DNA of 64,000 nucleotides from Cellvibrionaceae bacterium (GCA_021151695.1 JAGKWU010000014.1:1-64000), one strand, 5' to 3'. Shown: positions 18,125 to 26,902, counted from the stretch's first letter. Notes: a model not told the origin generated them from the sequence alone. Translations and numbers: made by a program.

Positions 18125-19357
18125 ATGAAACTGTTTAGTAAATACGGCGCTATGTTTACCGCTTGTCTTGTACTTGCCTCCGCTGCCTTTGGGCCCGTGG
18201 CCCAGGCGCAAAAATTTGACGAGCTGGCCAAAACCCCGCAAATGGGTTGGAACAGCTGGAATACTTTTGCCTGTGAAATCAACGAAAGCATGATCAAGGA
18301 GATGGCTGATGTAATGGTCTCTTCCGGTTTAAAAGCCGCAGGCTATGAATACATCAACATTGACGATTGCTGGCACGGCCAGCGCGATACGCAAGGATTT
18401 ATCCAGGCGGACCCCGCGCATTTTCCTTCCGGCATTAAAGCGGTTGCTGACTATGTGCATGCCAAGGGTTTAAAAATTGGTATTTACTCTGACGCAGGCA
18501 ATAAAACCTGCGGCGGTCGTCCCGGCAGCCGCGGCCATGAATACCAGGATGCCATTACCTACGCGAGCTGGGGCATCGATTATGTGAAATACGATTGGTG
18601 CGATACCAAAGACATAAACCCCAAAGCCGCTTACAGCACCATGCGCGATGCGATTAAAAGTGCGGGGCGTCCAATCCTGTTTAGTATTTGCGAATGGGGC
18701 GATAACAAGCCCTGGGAATGGGCGACTGATATTGGTCATTCCTGGCGTACCACCGGTGATATTTATCCCTGCTGGAACTGCGAGCACAATCACGGCTCCT
18801 GGTCATCATGGGGTGTGTTGCGCATACTCGATAAACAGGAAGGTTTACGCAAATACGCTGGCCCTGGTCATTGGAATGACATGGATATGATGGAAGTCGG
18901 TAATGGTATGAATGAAGCCGAAGATCGCTCTCATTTTTCTATTTGGGCCATGCTGACATCGCCGCTGATTTTGGGTAACGACATTCGCAGCATGTCCGAC
19001 GCCACGCGTAAAACTTTGACCAACAAAGAGATGATTGCCATCAACCAGGACAAGTTGGGTATCCAGGCCATGAAATGGATGGATGAAGGCGACCTGGAAA
19101 TTTTTGTGAAGCCGCTCGAAAAGGGTGAATTTGCTGTGATGTTCCTCAACCGTTCCGACGTTACCAAAACCATCAAACATGCGTGGAAAGATCACTATCT
19201 GAAAGACGATCTTTTCAAGCAGGAAGTTTATTTTGATAAACAATTCTTCAACTGGAAAAGTGTGTGGACCAATGCGAGCGGCTCCACCAAAAATACACTC
19301 AACACCAGCATAGCGCCGCACGATGTATTAGTGCTCAAGCTTACGCCAGCTAGCTGA
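18125..19357 (+). CDS. GH27 alpha-galactosidase, exported
   Basis: 410 residues with an N-terminal signal peptide ending near VAQAQK. The GH27 signature TPQMGWNSWNTFACEINE is at residues 37-54. The nucleophile is Asp157 in YVKYDWC, and the acid/base Asp lies in SWRTTGDI. It removes alpha-1,6-galactose side chains from galactomannan or its oligosaccharides, clearing the backbone for the mannanase and epimerase route. The C-terminal beta-sandwich is of normal length and no binding module is attached. No LacI-type operator was found upstream. Confidence 0.92.
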   Translation: MKLFSKYGAMFTACLVLASAAFGPVAQAQKFDELAKTPQMGWNSWNTFACEINESMIKEMADVMVSSGLKAAGYEYINIDDCWHGQRDTQGFIQADPAHFPSGIKAVADYVHAKGLKIGIYSDAGNKTCGGRPGSRGHEYQDAITYASWGIDYVKYDWCDTKDINPKAAYSTMRDAIKSAGRPILFSICEWGDNKPWEWATDIGHSWRTTGDIYPCWNCEHNHGSWSSWGVLRILDKQEGLRKYAGPGHWNDMDMMEVGNGMNEAEDRSHFSIWAMLTSPLILGNDIRSMSDATRKTLTNKEMIAINQDKLGIQAMKWMDEGDLEIFVKPLEKGEFAVMFLNRSDVTKTIKHAWKDHYLKDDLFKQEVYFDKQFFNWKSVWTNASGSTKNTLNTSIAPHDVLVLKLTPAS

Positions 19358-19385
19358 TATCGACTAAAAAACCTGATCAAAAGAG

Positions 19386-19409
19386 AGCCCGCCTATGCGG
19401 GCTTTTTTT
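19386..19409 (+). terminator. Rho-independent terminator of the mannan locus
   Basis: AGCCCGC (19386-19392) pairs with GCGGGCT (19397-19403), followed by T residues. It closes the GH27 transcription unit. Confidence 0.9.
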
Positions 19410-19568
19410 ATGGCTACCAGGTCGTAGTAGCCGCAGTGAGCGAGCGGATAAATAGGGGATTGGTATCTGCAGTATGTTTGTGGGTGGTATAGTGGTCATA
19501 CCAATAGCCAGCGCTTTGCCACTGGGAGTAAACTGGCTCCACTTATCCATAACAAGGCAGGATCAACC

Positions 19569-20948
19569 ATGAAAAAAATCACTTTGGCCCTGGCGTTTGC
19601 CGGTCTGGCTGTGCAAGGCATAGCCCAGGCAGCGGACACTGGCGAGTCCCTCTATGCCAACAACTGCTCGTCATGCCATGGCAAAAACCGTGAGGGTGCT
19701 ACCGGCCCCAATCTGGTGGATGCCACCTGGATTCACGGTGAGCCCACCAAAGCCAACCTGACCAACATCATCAGCAAAGGTGTGCTGGATAAAGGTATGC
19801 CAGCTTGGGGAGCTGTGCTGAGCGCAGCGCAAGTTGATTTGTTGACAGAGTTTCTGCAAACCAAACCTACCGCCGCCGAGACAACGTCTGTAGCGGATGA
19901 GTTGGCGCAAATCCGTGTCCCCAAGGGCTTCACTCTCTCAATCTATGCCGACAACCTGCCAACCGCACGCGCCATGGCTGTGGACGATAAAGATGTGGTC
20001 TATGTGGGCTCGCGCAAAGCCGGCAAAGTCTATGCGCTGGTGGACTCCAACAAAGATGGCGTCGCCGATAAAACCTACATCATTGCAGAAGGGCTGGATA
20101 ATCCGCAGGGTGTGACCCTGCTGAACGGCGCGCTCTACGTATCGGAAATCACGCGCGTGATCCGCTTCGACAATATCGCTAAAACATTTGATAAAAAGCC
20201 CAAGTACAAAATCGTCAAAGACGATTTTCCCAAGGATACCTGGCATGGGGAGAAGGTGATTAAAGCCAGTCCCGATGGCCGTCTCTATGTGCCCATAGGT
20301 GCGCCTTGTAATGTGTGTGATAAAGAAGATGGGCCCTACGAAAAAATCTACAGCATGAAACCCGATGGCTCGGATTTTCAAGTTTTCGCTCGCGGCATAC
20401 GCAACAGCGTGGGTTTTGCTTTCCATCCGGTCACGAAAGAATTGTGGTTTACCGACAATAACCGCGACATGATGGGCGACAACATGCCGTCATGCGAGCT
20501 CAACCACGCACCTAAAGCCGGTATGCACTTTGGTTTCCCCTATTGTCACAGCGGTGTGTTGCTCGACCCTGAATTTGGTGTTGGTAAAAACTGCGATGAC
20601 TACACGCCGCCAGTGGTGCAAGTTGGCCCACACACCGCGCCTTTGGGTCTCGCGTTTTACACTGGCAACATGTTCCCCGCGGATTACAAAAACCAATTAT
20701 TTATCGCCGAGCACGGCTCCTGGAATCGCAGCCAAAAAATTGGTTATCGCGTAAGCCTGGTAACGCTGGTCAATAACAAACTTTTATCCCATGTGCCTTT
20801 CGTAGAATTTATGAACATGGATAAAGTCATGGGCCGCCCTGTGGACGTAGCGCAATTGAGCGATGGTTCGTTGCTGATTTCAGATGATGATCGCGGCCGC
20901 GTTTATCGTGTGACCTACAAGGCTCCGCCGGTAGAAACCAAGCAATAA
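19569..20948 (+). CDS. Cytochrome c / sorbosone-dehydrogenase-like fusion protein
   Basis: 459 residues with signal peptide MKKITLALAFAGLAVQGIAQA. Residues about 22-100 form a small cytochrome c domain with heme motif CSSCH and a distal Met in KGMPAWG. Residues about 115-455 form a six-bladed propeller like the PQQ-dependent glucose/sorbosone dehydrogenases (VPKGFTLSIYADNL, GIRNSVGFAFHP, WFTDNNRDMMGDNMPSCELN, IAEHGSWNR). It probably oxidises a sugar or aldose in the periplasm and passes electrons through its own heme. The substrate and PQQ requirement are inferred. It is flanked by terminators, so it is a single-gene unit. Confidence 0.8.
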   Translation: MKKITLALAFAGLAVQGIAQAADTGESLYANNCSSCHGKNREGATGPNLVDATWIHGEPTKANLTNIISKGVLDKGMPAWGAVLSAAQVDLLTEFLQTKPTAAETTSVADELAQIRVPKGFTLSIYADNLPTARAMAVDDKDVVYVGSRKAGKVYALVDSNKDGVADKTYIIAEGLDNPQGVTLLNGALYVSEITRVIRFDNIAKTFDKKPKYKIVKDDFPKDTWHGEKVIKASPDGRLYVPIGAPCNVCDKEDGPYEKIYSMKPDGSDFQVFARGIRNSVGFAFHPVTKELWFTDNNRDMMGDNMPSCELNHAPKAGMHFGFPYCHSGVLLDPEFGVGKNCDDYTPPVVQVGPHTAPLGLAFYTGNMFPADYKNQLFIAEHGSWNRSQKIGYRVSLVTLVNNKLLSHVPFVEFMNMDKVMGRPVDVAQLSDGSLLISDDDRGRVYRVTYKAPPVETKQ

Positions 20949-20970
20949 GCTAAATATTTCGTTCATAAAA

Positions 20971-21004
20971 AAGCCCCGGCATTAGGGAATGCCGGGGCTT
21001 TTTC
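20971..21004. terminator. Bidirectional terminator
   Basis: A 13-bp stem (AAGCCCCGGCATT at 20971-20983 with AATGCCGGGGCTT at 20988-21000) with T runs on both strands. It separates the convergent dehydrogenase and PEP-CTERM genes. Confidence 0.92.
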
Positions 21005-21041
21005 TTTTATGCAGCCGTAGCTAAAAGTGCGCTAGCAGAAA

Positions 21042-21584
21042 TTACTTGGCAGCACGCTTGCGGCTCATACCCAGACCTACAAGGCCCAGACCCAACAGAG
21101 CCAAGCCAGTTGGCTCTGGAACGCTGGAAGAGATTGCAGAAGTGTGGATTACGTAAGAAGCATCGTAACCGTTGTTGCTGTAACCACCCAGGTTACCCCA
21201 GTAGTTGTTTGGGAAGTAGGTGATACCCAACAGGTATTGGCCAGATGCCAAACCGGTAGAGATGTAAGAGTTGCAGCACCATGGGTAGTCGTCGTTGAAC
21301 GCAATTACGTTACCTGACATATCGAACAAGTGCAGCATGGTGTCAAAAGGAGAGCCGTAAGTGTCTGCAGAGAAAACACCGCCGTTCCAGTTGAATTTGT
21401 ATACGTCAGCGCCGTCGTTGTAGTGCAGAGCGCCGTTGATTTGAGTGGTATTGCTGCCAACGCCTTGAGCTGTAGCAACGGTGATACCGGCATCGCCGAC
21501 TTCAGTGTAAACGCCAGCTTCAGCTTGGCATACAGACAAAGCAGCAACAGAAGCTAACGTAGCGAACAAACGATTCAATTTCAT
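21042..21584 (-). CDS. PEP-CTERM sorting-domain protein
   Basis: 180 residues. An N-terminal signal peptide (MKLNRLFATLASVAALSVCQA) is followed by a domain with DTMLHLFDMSGNVIAFNDDYPWCC-like strands, as in bacterial pre-peptidase C-terminal domains. The C-terminus VPEPTGLALLGLGLVGLGMSRKRAAK is a PEP-CTERM tail: a VPEP motif, a membrane helix and a basic end. Such proteins are processed by exosortase and linked to exopolysaccharide or biofilm. No exosortase lies in this window. A CRP-like site is 160 bases upstream of the start. Confidence 0.88.
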   Translation of the reverse strand: MKLNRLFATLASVAALSVCQAEAGVYTEVGDAGITVATAQGVGSNTTQINGALHYNDGADVYKFNWNGGVFSADTYGSPFDTMLHLFDMSGNVIAFNDDYPWCCNSYISTGLASGQYLLGITYFPNNYWGNLGGYSNNGYDASYVIHTSAISSSVPEPTGLALLGLGLVGLGMSRKRAAK

Positions 21585-21743
21585 GGAAATAACATCCTTA
21601 AAGGGTGGTAGTGACCTTTAGCCGTATCCACACAGCGCTCTTAATGAGCAGACCCAATTCTATTGGTTATTAAATCTAACTTTGATATCAGCTAAAGTTT
21701 TAGGGTCTGGCGTGTGTATTTGCAGAAATCGGGCCAAAATTTA

Positions 21744-21759
21744 TGTGATTGATTTCACA
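21744..21759. promoter_or_regulatory. CRP/Vfr-like binding site
   Basis: TGTGATTGATTTCACA is a perfect TGTGA-N6-TCACA dyad. It lies in the 476-base gap between the PEP-CTERM gene (minus) and the GFA-family gene (plus). The rest of the gap is AT-rich and I see no gene in it. Confidence 0.6.
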
Positions 21760-22060
21760 ATAAATTTTCAGGTGGCGCATAAAAATATGTAAAAAATATC
21801 GACTAATATTTTGCTGTATAAATTATCAAAAAGAGTTGTTTTTGTGACATGCGTCTATGTTTTAATGGCTTTTTAATCCTAAAACCCGGGCTTATATAAA
21901 TCGTAAGAAAAATCGACGCGCTAAAATGGCGCATAAAATATTGTAAATAGGCAATTTCTGGATATTTTATCGACATGTGTCTTTTGTGGATTGTTCGCTC
22001 CATATAAGTCAAAAATAGCGAAAATCCCGCTATTCATTCAAAATCAGGAGAGTTAGAAAT

Positions 22061-22483
22061 ATGGGCGAAAGAACTGGACGCTGCCTGTGTGGCGCTGTCA
22101 CTTTTACGCTAACGGCAGAGCCGCTATTAACACGTGTATGTTGGTGCCGTGATTGCCAGCATCTGGCTGCCAATGGCACAGTCAATATGATGGTGCCAGT
22201 GGAAGCGCTGAGTGTGTCAGGTGAATTAGCTGAGCATACAAAAGTTGCGGACAGTGGCAATGAGAATACTCGCCAATTTTGCCCCACCTGCGGCACGCAT
22301 ATGTTTGCCAAATCATCGGCGCGTCCACAGTTCCGCGTAGTGCGCGTCGGCAATCTCGATGATCCGTCTTCAGTTACCCCAAGCGTAAATATCTGGGCGG
22401 CCAGTGCGCCTGAGTGGGCGTGTTTGAATGGAGAGCTGGAGCGGGTGGATGGGCAGCCGTTGCCGCCGCAAGCCCAGAAATAA
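22061..22483 (+). CDS. GFA-family (Mss4-like fold) zinc protein
   Basis: 140 residues. Cys motifs GRCLCGAV, RVCWCRDCQH and CPTCGTHMF match the zinc-binding pattern of the glutathione-dependent formaldehyde-activating enzyme family. Most members have no proven activity. The start is supported by CAGGAGAG upstream. It stands alone in its transcription unit. Confidence 0.85.
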   Translation: MGERTGRCLCGAVTFTLTAEPLLTRVCWCRDCQHLAANGTVNMMVPVEALSVSGELAEHTKVADSGNENTRQFCPTCGTHMFAKSSARPQFRVVRVGNLDDPSSVTPSVNIWAASAPEWACLNGELERVDGQPLPPQAQK

Positions 22484-22628
22484 ATAGCATTGCATTTGCC
22501 GTGTGGGTTAGCTGGAGGCGTAACCCGCATGCCCCAGGAAAACTCCGCTCAGGGGAGAAGCGCGGATCAAATGACCCGCACTACAAGGTCACTATGTTCG
22601 TATAACTGAGAGGCCATTTTTTATTTCT

Positions 22629-22654
22629 CGCTCCCAAGTTCCAGCTTGGGAGCG
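22629..22654. repeat. Palindromic repeat, copy A
   Basis: CGCTCCCAAG and CTTGGGAGCG form the arms around TTCCAG. Copy B follows 13 bases later with the same CCCAAG/CTTGGG core. It resembles REP-type intergenic palindromes. Confidence 0.6.
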
Positions 22655-22667
22655 TCATCAATCTGCA

Positions 22668-22689
22668 TTCCCAAGCTAGAGCTTGGGAA
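22668..22689. repeat. Palindromic repeat, copy B
   Basis: TTCCCAAGCT (22668-22677) and AGCTTGGGAA (22680-22689) form a perfect dyad, with GACG/ACGAG-like flanks related to copy A. It may also help end transcription of the small gene at 22703. Confidence 0.6.
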
Positions 22690-22702
22690 CGAGGGAATTA
22701 TC

Positions 22703-22963
22703 TTAGAAGTACCCCTTCCCCTTCATATACCAACACATTTCATCCCACGAAGGATTTGTTTTGCGAGCGTAATCAAAATCCTCTTGTGTTAACTCTATAA
22801 AAATAAGCTTCGCAGACATTCCGGGGTCACTTGAACAAAAATTCCATTTTCCATCTATTTTCTTAATCTCCCAGCCATCAAACGCTCGGTAATAATCATC
22901 ACGACTTTCAATGACTTTTCTCGGGGAAAACTTAACGGTGGTTCGAGTTACATCATCGGACAT
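22703..22963 (-). CDS. Hypothetical small cytoplasmic protein
   Basis: 86 residues, no signal peptide, rich in charged and aromatic residues (DDYYRAFDGWEIKKIDGKWNF near the middle, EMCWYMKGKGYF at the end). A GGAGATAAAA ribosome site precedes the ATG at 22963. I do not recognise the family. It is transcribed in the same direction as the phosphatase/kinase gene upstream, from which 62 bases separate it. Confidence 0.6.
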   Translation of the reverse strand: MSDDVTRTTVKFSPRKVIESRDDYYRAFDGWEIKKIDGKWNFCSSDPGMSAKLIFIELTQEDFDYARKTNPSWDEMCWYMKGKGYF

Positions 22964-23025
22964 TTTTATCTCCTAATATTGCGTCTTGAGCACAAAAGTT
23001 TTACTGCAAGCAGGGTAGGAGGAGT

Positions 23026-24750
23026 CTACCGCCGCCACACCCAAACCGCTAACGCACAAACCCATCCACTCACGGCCAACAATTTCCACAAAATATTAGG
23101 GTCGCGCTCAATCAAAGGTTGGGCGCGAGTGGAGAGCCATTGTGGGTTGGGGCGTTTCAGGTCGGTGAACCATTCTGATAAGGCTTCATAGCGATTGTCG
23201 GGATTTATTTGCAGGGCTTTTTCTAACGCTTTGTCGAACCAGTAGGGCACCATGGGGTTATGTTGCATGGCGGAGATGTATTTTAGTTTTTGGAAACTTT
23301 TGTATTCCATACAGTTGCTGTAGCCGGGGCCGTAGGGCAATTTCCCGGTGAGCATTTCGTAGACTAAAACGGCGAGGGAAAACTGGTCGGATTTGGGGCT
23401 GGCTTTACCGCCGTAGCGATATTCCGGCGCAGAGTAATCGGCAGTACCCAATACACTGTCACGCGTAAAAGGCGCGGCAACTTCTTCTACACTCGCCACC
23501 CAGCAAGAGCCGAAATCCACAATCATAGGGCCTTTGCCGCTGATGACTATGTTGTCGGGTTTTAAATCCTGGTGCAGGGTTTCTTTGCGATGGAAGGCGC
23601 GTATGCCGCGAATCAATCCTTCCGCTAATTCCACGGCATCTATGATCGCCAACTTACCGCGCTCTTTGAGTAATTGTGTGAGTGTGGGGCCAGAAATATA
23701 TTCAGTGAGATAGTAAAGGCAAGAGTGCGATGCAGGCGCCGTGATGACACGTGCAACCTGCGGGCTCTGGATGCGCGCACCAATCCAGGATTCCATCACA
23801 AAGCGTTCGATATAAGCCGGATCATCCTGAAAATTCACCGAAGGCGTTTTCATCACCAGCTGTGTGCCTTTTTCGTCTTCAACGAGATACACCTGGCTTC
23901 TGTTTGACTCGTGCAGGATTTTTTTAACTTTTAATCCATCAATCATTTGCCCCGGCGACAACAGCGGTGGAAAAGGCAAACGTGAGAGTGCTTGTATAGC
24001 ATCAGTTTGCGAAGCATTGCCGACCTGTTCGACCACCAAGGCTTGCACACTGATATTGTCATCGCTGTTATTGGCCAATGCTGTTTCGAGCAGTGTGTTG
24101 ACCAGCGCATCTAAATCGTCGCGGCCTTCTTTCACCAGACGTTTTAATTCGGCGGGCGGAATAAATTCGTGTATGCCATCGCAGCTTAATAAAAATAAAT
24201 CGCCGACTTCCAGTTCAATGTTTTGCATATCCACTTCGAGGAATGCATCAGCACCCATAGCGCGGCTCAGGTAATTGGTGTTGCGATCGATGCGTTGCGT
24301 GTGATCGCGAGTGAGTTGTTCCCAATTATCACCACGCAGGCGGTAGACGCGTGTGTCACCCACGTGGAAAACATAGGCGCAGCTGCCTTTCAGAATCAGT
24401 GATGAAAAAGTCGTGAGATAACCTTCGCCGTAAATAGAGTTTTGGCTGCGGCCAAATAAACTGGAGTTGAGTGCTTGTATCACGCGCATGGCGGATTGCG
24501 CGGTGCGCCAGGTGTCGGGAGTGGCGTAGTAGTCGCTGAGGAAACCGGTGATGGCCGTTTGGCTCGCTTCGCGCGCCGCCAGACTGCTGCTAACGCCATC
24601 GGCGATGGCAATGGCGATGCCTTTGGTGGTGAGTGTATGGCCGTCGGGAATGCGCGCGCCTACTGTGTCCTGGTTTTCGGGTTTTTTGCCCGCCTCACTG
24701 CGCTGGGCGAACTGGATTTTCAAACTGGACTGCAGGTGTTCCATATTCAT
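23026..24750 (-). CDS. Bifunctional PP2C phosphatase / Ser-Thr protein kinase, copy 1
   Basis: 574 residues. Residues about 10-240 form a PP2C domain (ENQDTVG, AIADGVSSS, HVGDTRVYRLR, LLSCDGIHEF). Residues about 265-535 form a Hanks-type kinase with catalytic LHQDLKPDN and VDFGS; the glycine-rich loop is poorly conserved. A C-terminal hydrophobic segment (LLAVSGWVCALAVWVW) should anchor it to the membrane. Homologues lie in nitrate assimilation clusters of pseudomonads, next to nirB and nasA. Here the NarK-type gene is upstream, but a terminator and an inverted repeat lie between. The likely role is signalling in nitrate uptake (inference). Confidence 0.88.
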   Translation of the reverse strand: MNMEHLQSSLKIQFAQRSEAGKKPENQDTVGARIPDGHTLTTKGIAIAIADGVSSSLAAREASQTAITGFLSDYYATPDTWRTAQSAMRVIQALNSSLFGRSQNSIYGEGYLTTFSSLILKGSCAYVFHVGDTRVYRLRGDNWEQLTRDHTQRIDRNTNYLSRAMGADAFLEVDMQNIELEVGDLFLLSCDGIHEFIPPAELKRLVKEGRDDLDALVNTLLETALANNSDDNISVQALVVEQVGNASQTDAIQALSRLPFPPLLSPGQMIDGLKVKKILHESNRSQVYLVEDEKGTQLVMKTPSVNFQDDPAYIERFVMESWIGARIQSPQVARVITAPASHSCLYYLTEYISGPTLTQLLKERGKLAIIDAVELAEGLIRGIRAFHRKETLHQDLKPDNIVISGKGPMIVDFGSCWVASVEEVAAPFTRDSVLGTADYSAPEYRYGGKASPKSDQFSLAVLVYEMLTGKLPYGPGYSNCMEYKSFQKLKYISAMQHNPMVPYWFDKALEKALQINPDNRYEALSEWFTDLKRPNPQWLSTRAQPLIERDPNILWKLLAVSGWVCALAVWVWRR

Positions 24751-24785
24751 CGCCGGTAACTTCTCATCGTGAGGGTGATTCTAGC

Positions 24786-24810
24786 GAAAAAGCCCGCGTG
24801 ATGCGGGCTT
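24786..24810 (-). terminator. Terminator between narK-like gene and kinase gene (minus strand)
   Basis: AAGCCCGC (24790-24797) pairs with GCGGGCTT (24803-24810); the minus strand then reads a T run. It is only about 36 bases before the kinase start, so it would cut the narK transcript unless anti-terminated. Confidence 0.75.
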
Positions 24811-24832
24811 GGGGTGGGGAATACTTTTAGGA

Positions 24833-24963
24833 GGGAGTCGTCATCCTCGGCGAAGCCGGGATCCAGGGGCTGGCCATCCAGTTCTTACAAGGCTATCTGC
24901 CAAAGTCAAACATCCAAAGAAAAGCAAGAACTGGATCCCCGCTACGCGAGGATGACGACTCCC
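24833..24963. repeat. Dispersed inverted-repeat element, copy 1 (131 bp)
   Basis: The left end GGGAGTCGTCATCCTCG is the complement of the right end CGAGGATGACGACTCCC, and the arms extend through GGGATCCAG. There is no coding capacity. A second copy is at 30656-30773. The size and dyad structure suggest a MITE-like or REP-like element. Confidence 0.75.
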
Positions 24964-24970
24964 CGTTGAA

Positions 24971-26449
24971 TCAACTCACCTCAATCTGCTGCACAGTGCC
25001 ATCTTCTGCCACTTCAGTGATATGGCCTTTAGGTTCTTTCAGGAACTGCACAAACACCAGGCCCAAGGCAGCGGCGGCGGCGATCACCATGAAGAAGGTG
25101 TGTACGTCTACAAATGTGTAGATGGTCAGGAAAGTCACGCCGCCCACGTTGCCGTAAGCACCGGTCATACCGGCGATCTGGCCAGTCATACGACGCTTGA
25201 TCAGCGGAACAATCGAGAAGACCGCGCCGCAACCGGCCTGTACGAACAGAGAGCACACCACCACTGCAGCGAAGGCAGCAAACAGCGGCCAGCTGGCATT
25301 GATTTGCGACAGCAGCAGATAACCTATAGCGATACCGGTCATGATGATGGTCATGCTGGTGCGACGGCCGATCTTGTCACTGAACCAGCCGCCACCAGGA
25401 CGTGCCACCAGGTTCATAAAGGCGAAGGAGCCGCCCAACATAGCCGCTTGCGACATGCTCAGGCCGGCGAAAGTCTCCATAAAGAACGCGGGCAGAACGG
25501 ATACCACCGCCAATTCAGAACCAAAGCTCACCAGGTAAGCCCAGTTGAGGATGGCGACTTGTTTGAATTGATATTTATCGTGCTCAGGTACGCCGCCGTT
25601 TTTCAGCATGTCTTTGTTAACGCGATAAATCTGGCTGAATTGGAAAGCAAACAAGGCGAACAGCACTACGTAGAGCAAATTGGTGGTAGTTGCGCTCAAC
25701 AGTTTTAATTGTGCGGGCGACAGTTTCCAGGCCAGTACGGCGAGGATCAGGTACATAGGTACGTTCATGGCAACGTAGAACCAAAAATCTTTTTTGCTGC
25801 TCACTTCCAAACCGCCCGATTTTTTCGGCTTAAAGTAGGTAGAACCTTTGGGTGTGTTGCGAGCCAGCAGATAAAAGATAACGCCGTAAGCCATGGCGAA
25901 AGCACCGGTAAAGGCTATCGCGTATCTCCAGCCGTTTTCGCCACCAAAGGCGTGCAGTGCTAACAAAGGCAGAATAAAGGCAGCGGCAGCGGCACCGAAG
26001 TTACCCCAACCGCCGTAGATACCTTCGGCAAGACCAACTTGACGAGCGGGGAACCACTCACCTACCAGACGAATACCAATCACAAAACCCGCGCCCACAA
26101 AACCGAGCAAAAAACGGAAGAAGGCAAGCTGTTCAAAGGTTTGCGCAAAAGCGAATGCAATTAACACAGCGCCGGCCAATACCAGCAGCGAACTATAGAT
26201 GGCACGTGGGCCGAATTTATCCACCAGGCTACCCACAACGATACGTGCGGGAATGGTGAGTGCGATGTTGATGGTCAGCAGTGCTTTCCATTGTGGCTCG
26301 GTCATACTGAAGGCTTTTACGATCAGCGGCTTCAACGGAGCCAGGTTAAACCACATCACAAAGGTGAGGAAAAAGGCAAACCAGGTTAGATGCAGCGTGG
26401 TGACTGATTTATTCGAGAAATCCAGCAGGTTTAGTTTTGGTGCGCTCAT
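24971..26449 (-). CDS. NarK-type nitrate/nitrite transporter (MFS), copy 1
   Basis: 492 residues with twelve hydrophobic segments. The nitrate signature motifs are visible: GFVGAGFVIGIRLVGEWFPARQVGLAEGIYGGWGNFGAA with the Arg and Gly residues of the NarK/NasA family, and NVGGVTFLTIYTF in the second half. It imports nitrate or exchanges nitrate and nitrite across the inner membrane. A near-consensus sigma-54 promoter lies 67-82 bases upstream. It is about 60% like copy 2 at 27046 by eye. The kinase gene lies downstream on the same strand. Confidence 0.9.
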   Translation of the reverse strand: MSAPKLNLLDFSNKSVTTLHLTWFAFFLTFVMWFNLAPLKPLIVKAFSMTEPQWKALLTINIALTIPARIVVGSLVDKFGPRAIYSSLLVLAGAVLIAFAFAQTFEQLAFFRFLLGFVGAGFVIGIRLVGEWFPARQVGLAEGIYGGWGNFGAAAAAFILPLLALHAFGGENGWRYAIAFTGAFAMAYGVIFYLLARNTPKGSTYFKPKKSGGLEVSSKKDFWFYVAMNVPMYLILAVLAWKLSPAQLKLLSATTTNLLYVVLFALFAFQFSQIYRVNKDMLKNGGVPEHDKYQFKQVAILNWAYLVSFGSELAVVSVLPAFFMETFAGLSMSQAAMLGGSFAFMNLVARPGGGWFSDKIGRRTSMTIIMTGIAIGYLLLSQINASWPLFAAFAAVVVCSLFVQAGCGAVFSIVPLIKRRMTGQIAGMTGAYGNVGGVTFLTIYTFVDVHTFFMVIAAAAALGLVFVQFLKEPKGHITEVAEDGTVQQIEVS

Positions 26450-26515
26450 GGCGATTCATCCGGGGATTATTAAAAATTGTCTGCTTCGTGGGCAGTGGTT
26501 GTGCAAAGGGGATTT

Positions 26516-26531
26516 TGCAACGCCTGTGCCA
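26516..26531 (-). promoter_or_regulatory. Sigma-54 promoter of narK-like copy 1
   Basis: On the minus strand, TGGCACAGGCGTTGCA has the GG-N10-GC spacing and matches the TGGCAC-N5-TTGCA consensus. Transcription would start near 26505, about 55 bases before the ATG. Confidence 0.8.
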
Positions 26532-26659
26532 AGCAATCTGAATAGGCGAATGAGCCCGTAAAAAGGTGCACAAAATGCGGCTTTAAGGTAGTGGTGTTAG
26601 CTTTGGGGGCGCTTTGGAGGGGACGTGCTGCGCTAAAGCGTCTCTTAAAATGCAAATTT

Positions 26660-26676
26660 TGCATCCTTGTGGTGCA
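26660..26676. promoter_or_regulatory. NtrC-like binding site 1
   Basis: TGCATCCTTGTGGTGCA, one mismatch from the NtrC dyad TGCACC-N5-GGTGCA. It lies between the two divergent sigma-54 promoters. A lone half-site GGTGCA is at 26565. Confidence 0.65.
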
Positions 26677-26902
26677 TTTTTGTTGCTTTTAGAAGCGGGA
26701 AGGACATTTGCTCGTAAAAATGCTCTCCAACAGTTTCGATAGGAGGATTTTTGATTGCTAATGGCGCAGTCTCTTTCGGCAAAGATTGTATTGCTGTTAA
26801 AAAGGCTAAATCGGGTGGGGAGACCCTGTTTATCGCGCCGCGATTTAGTGCGTTTTTGGATGGCGGATTTGCACTACTTTAGAAAAATAAAAGGGTGCAC
26901 AC

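Noticed and set aside
21803..22012. A 69-residue minus-strand frame in the gap before the GFA gene
   Set aside because: Low-complexity AT-rich sequence, no ribosome site, and no motif; treated as non-coding.
22629..22689. Two dyads considered as a CRISPR-like start
   Set aside because: Only two unequal palindromes with a 13-base spacer; this fits REP-type repeats, not a CRISPR array.
26870..26885. GGCGGATTTGCAC considered as a sigma-54 promoter
   Set aside because: The GG to GC distance is wrong (7 or 11 bases instead of 10); the site at 26994 fits better.
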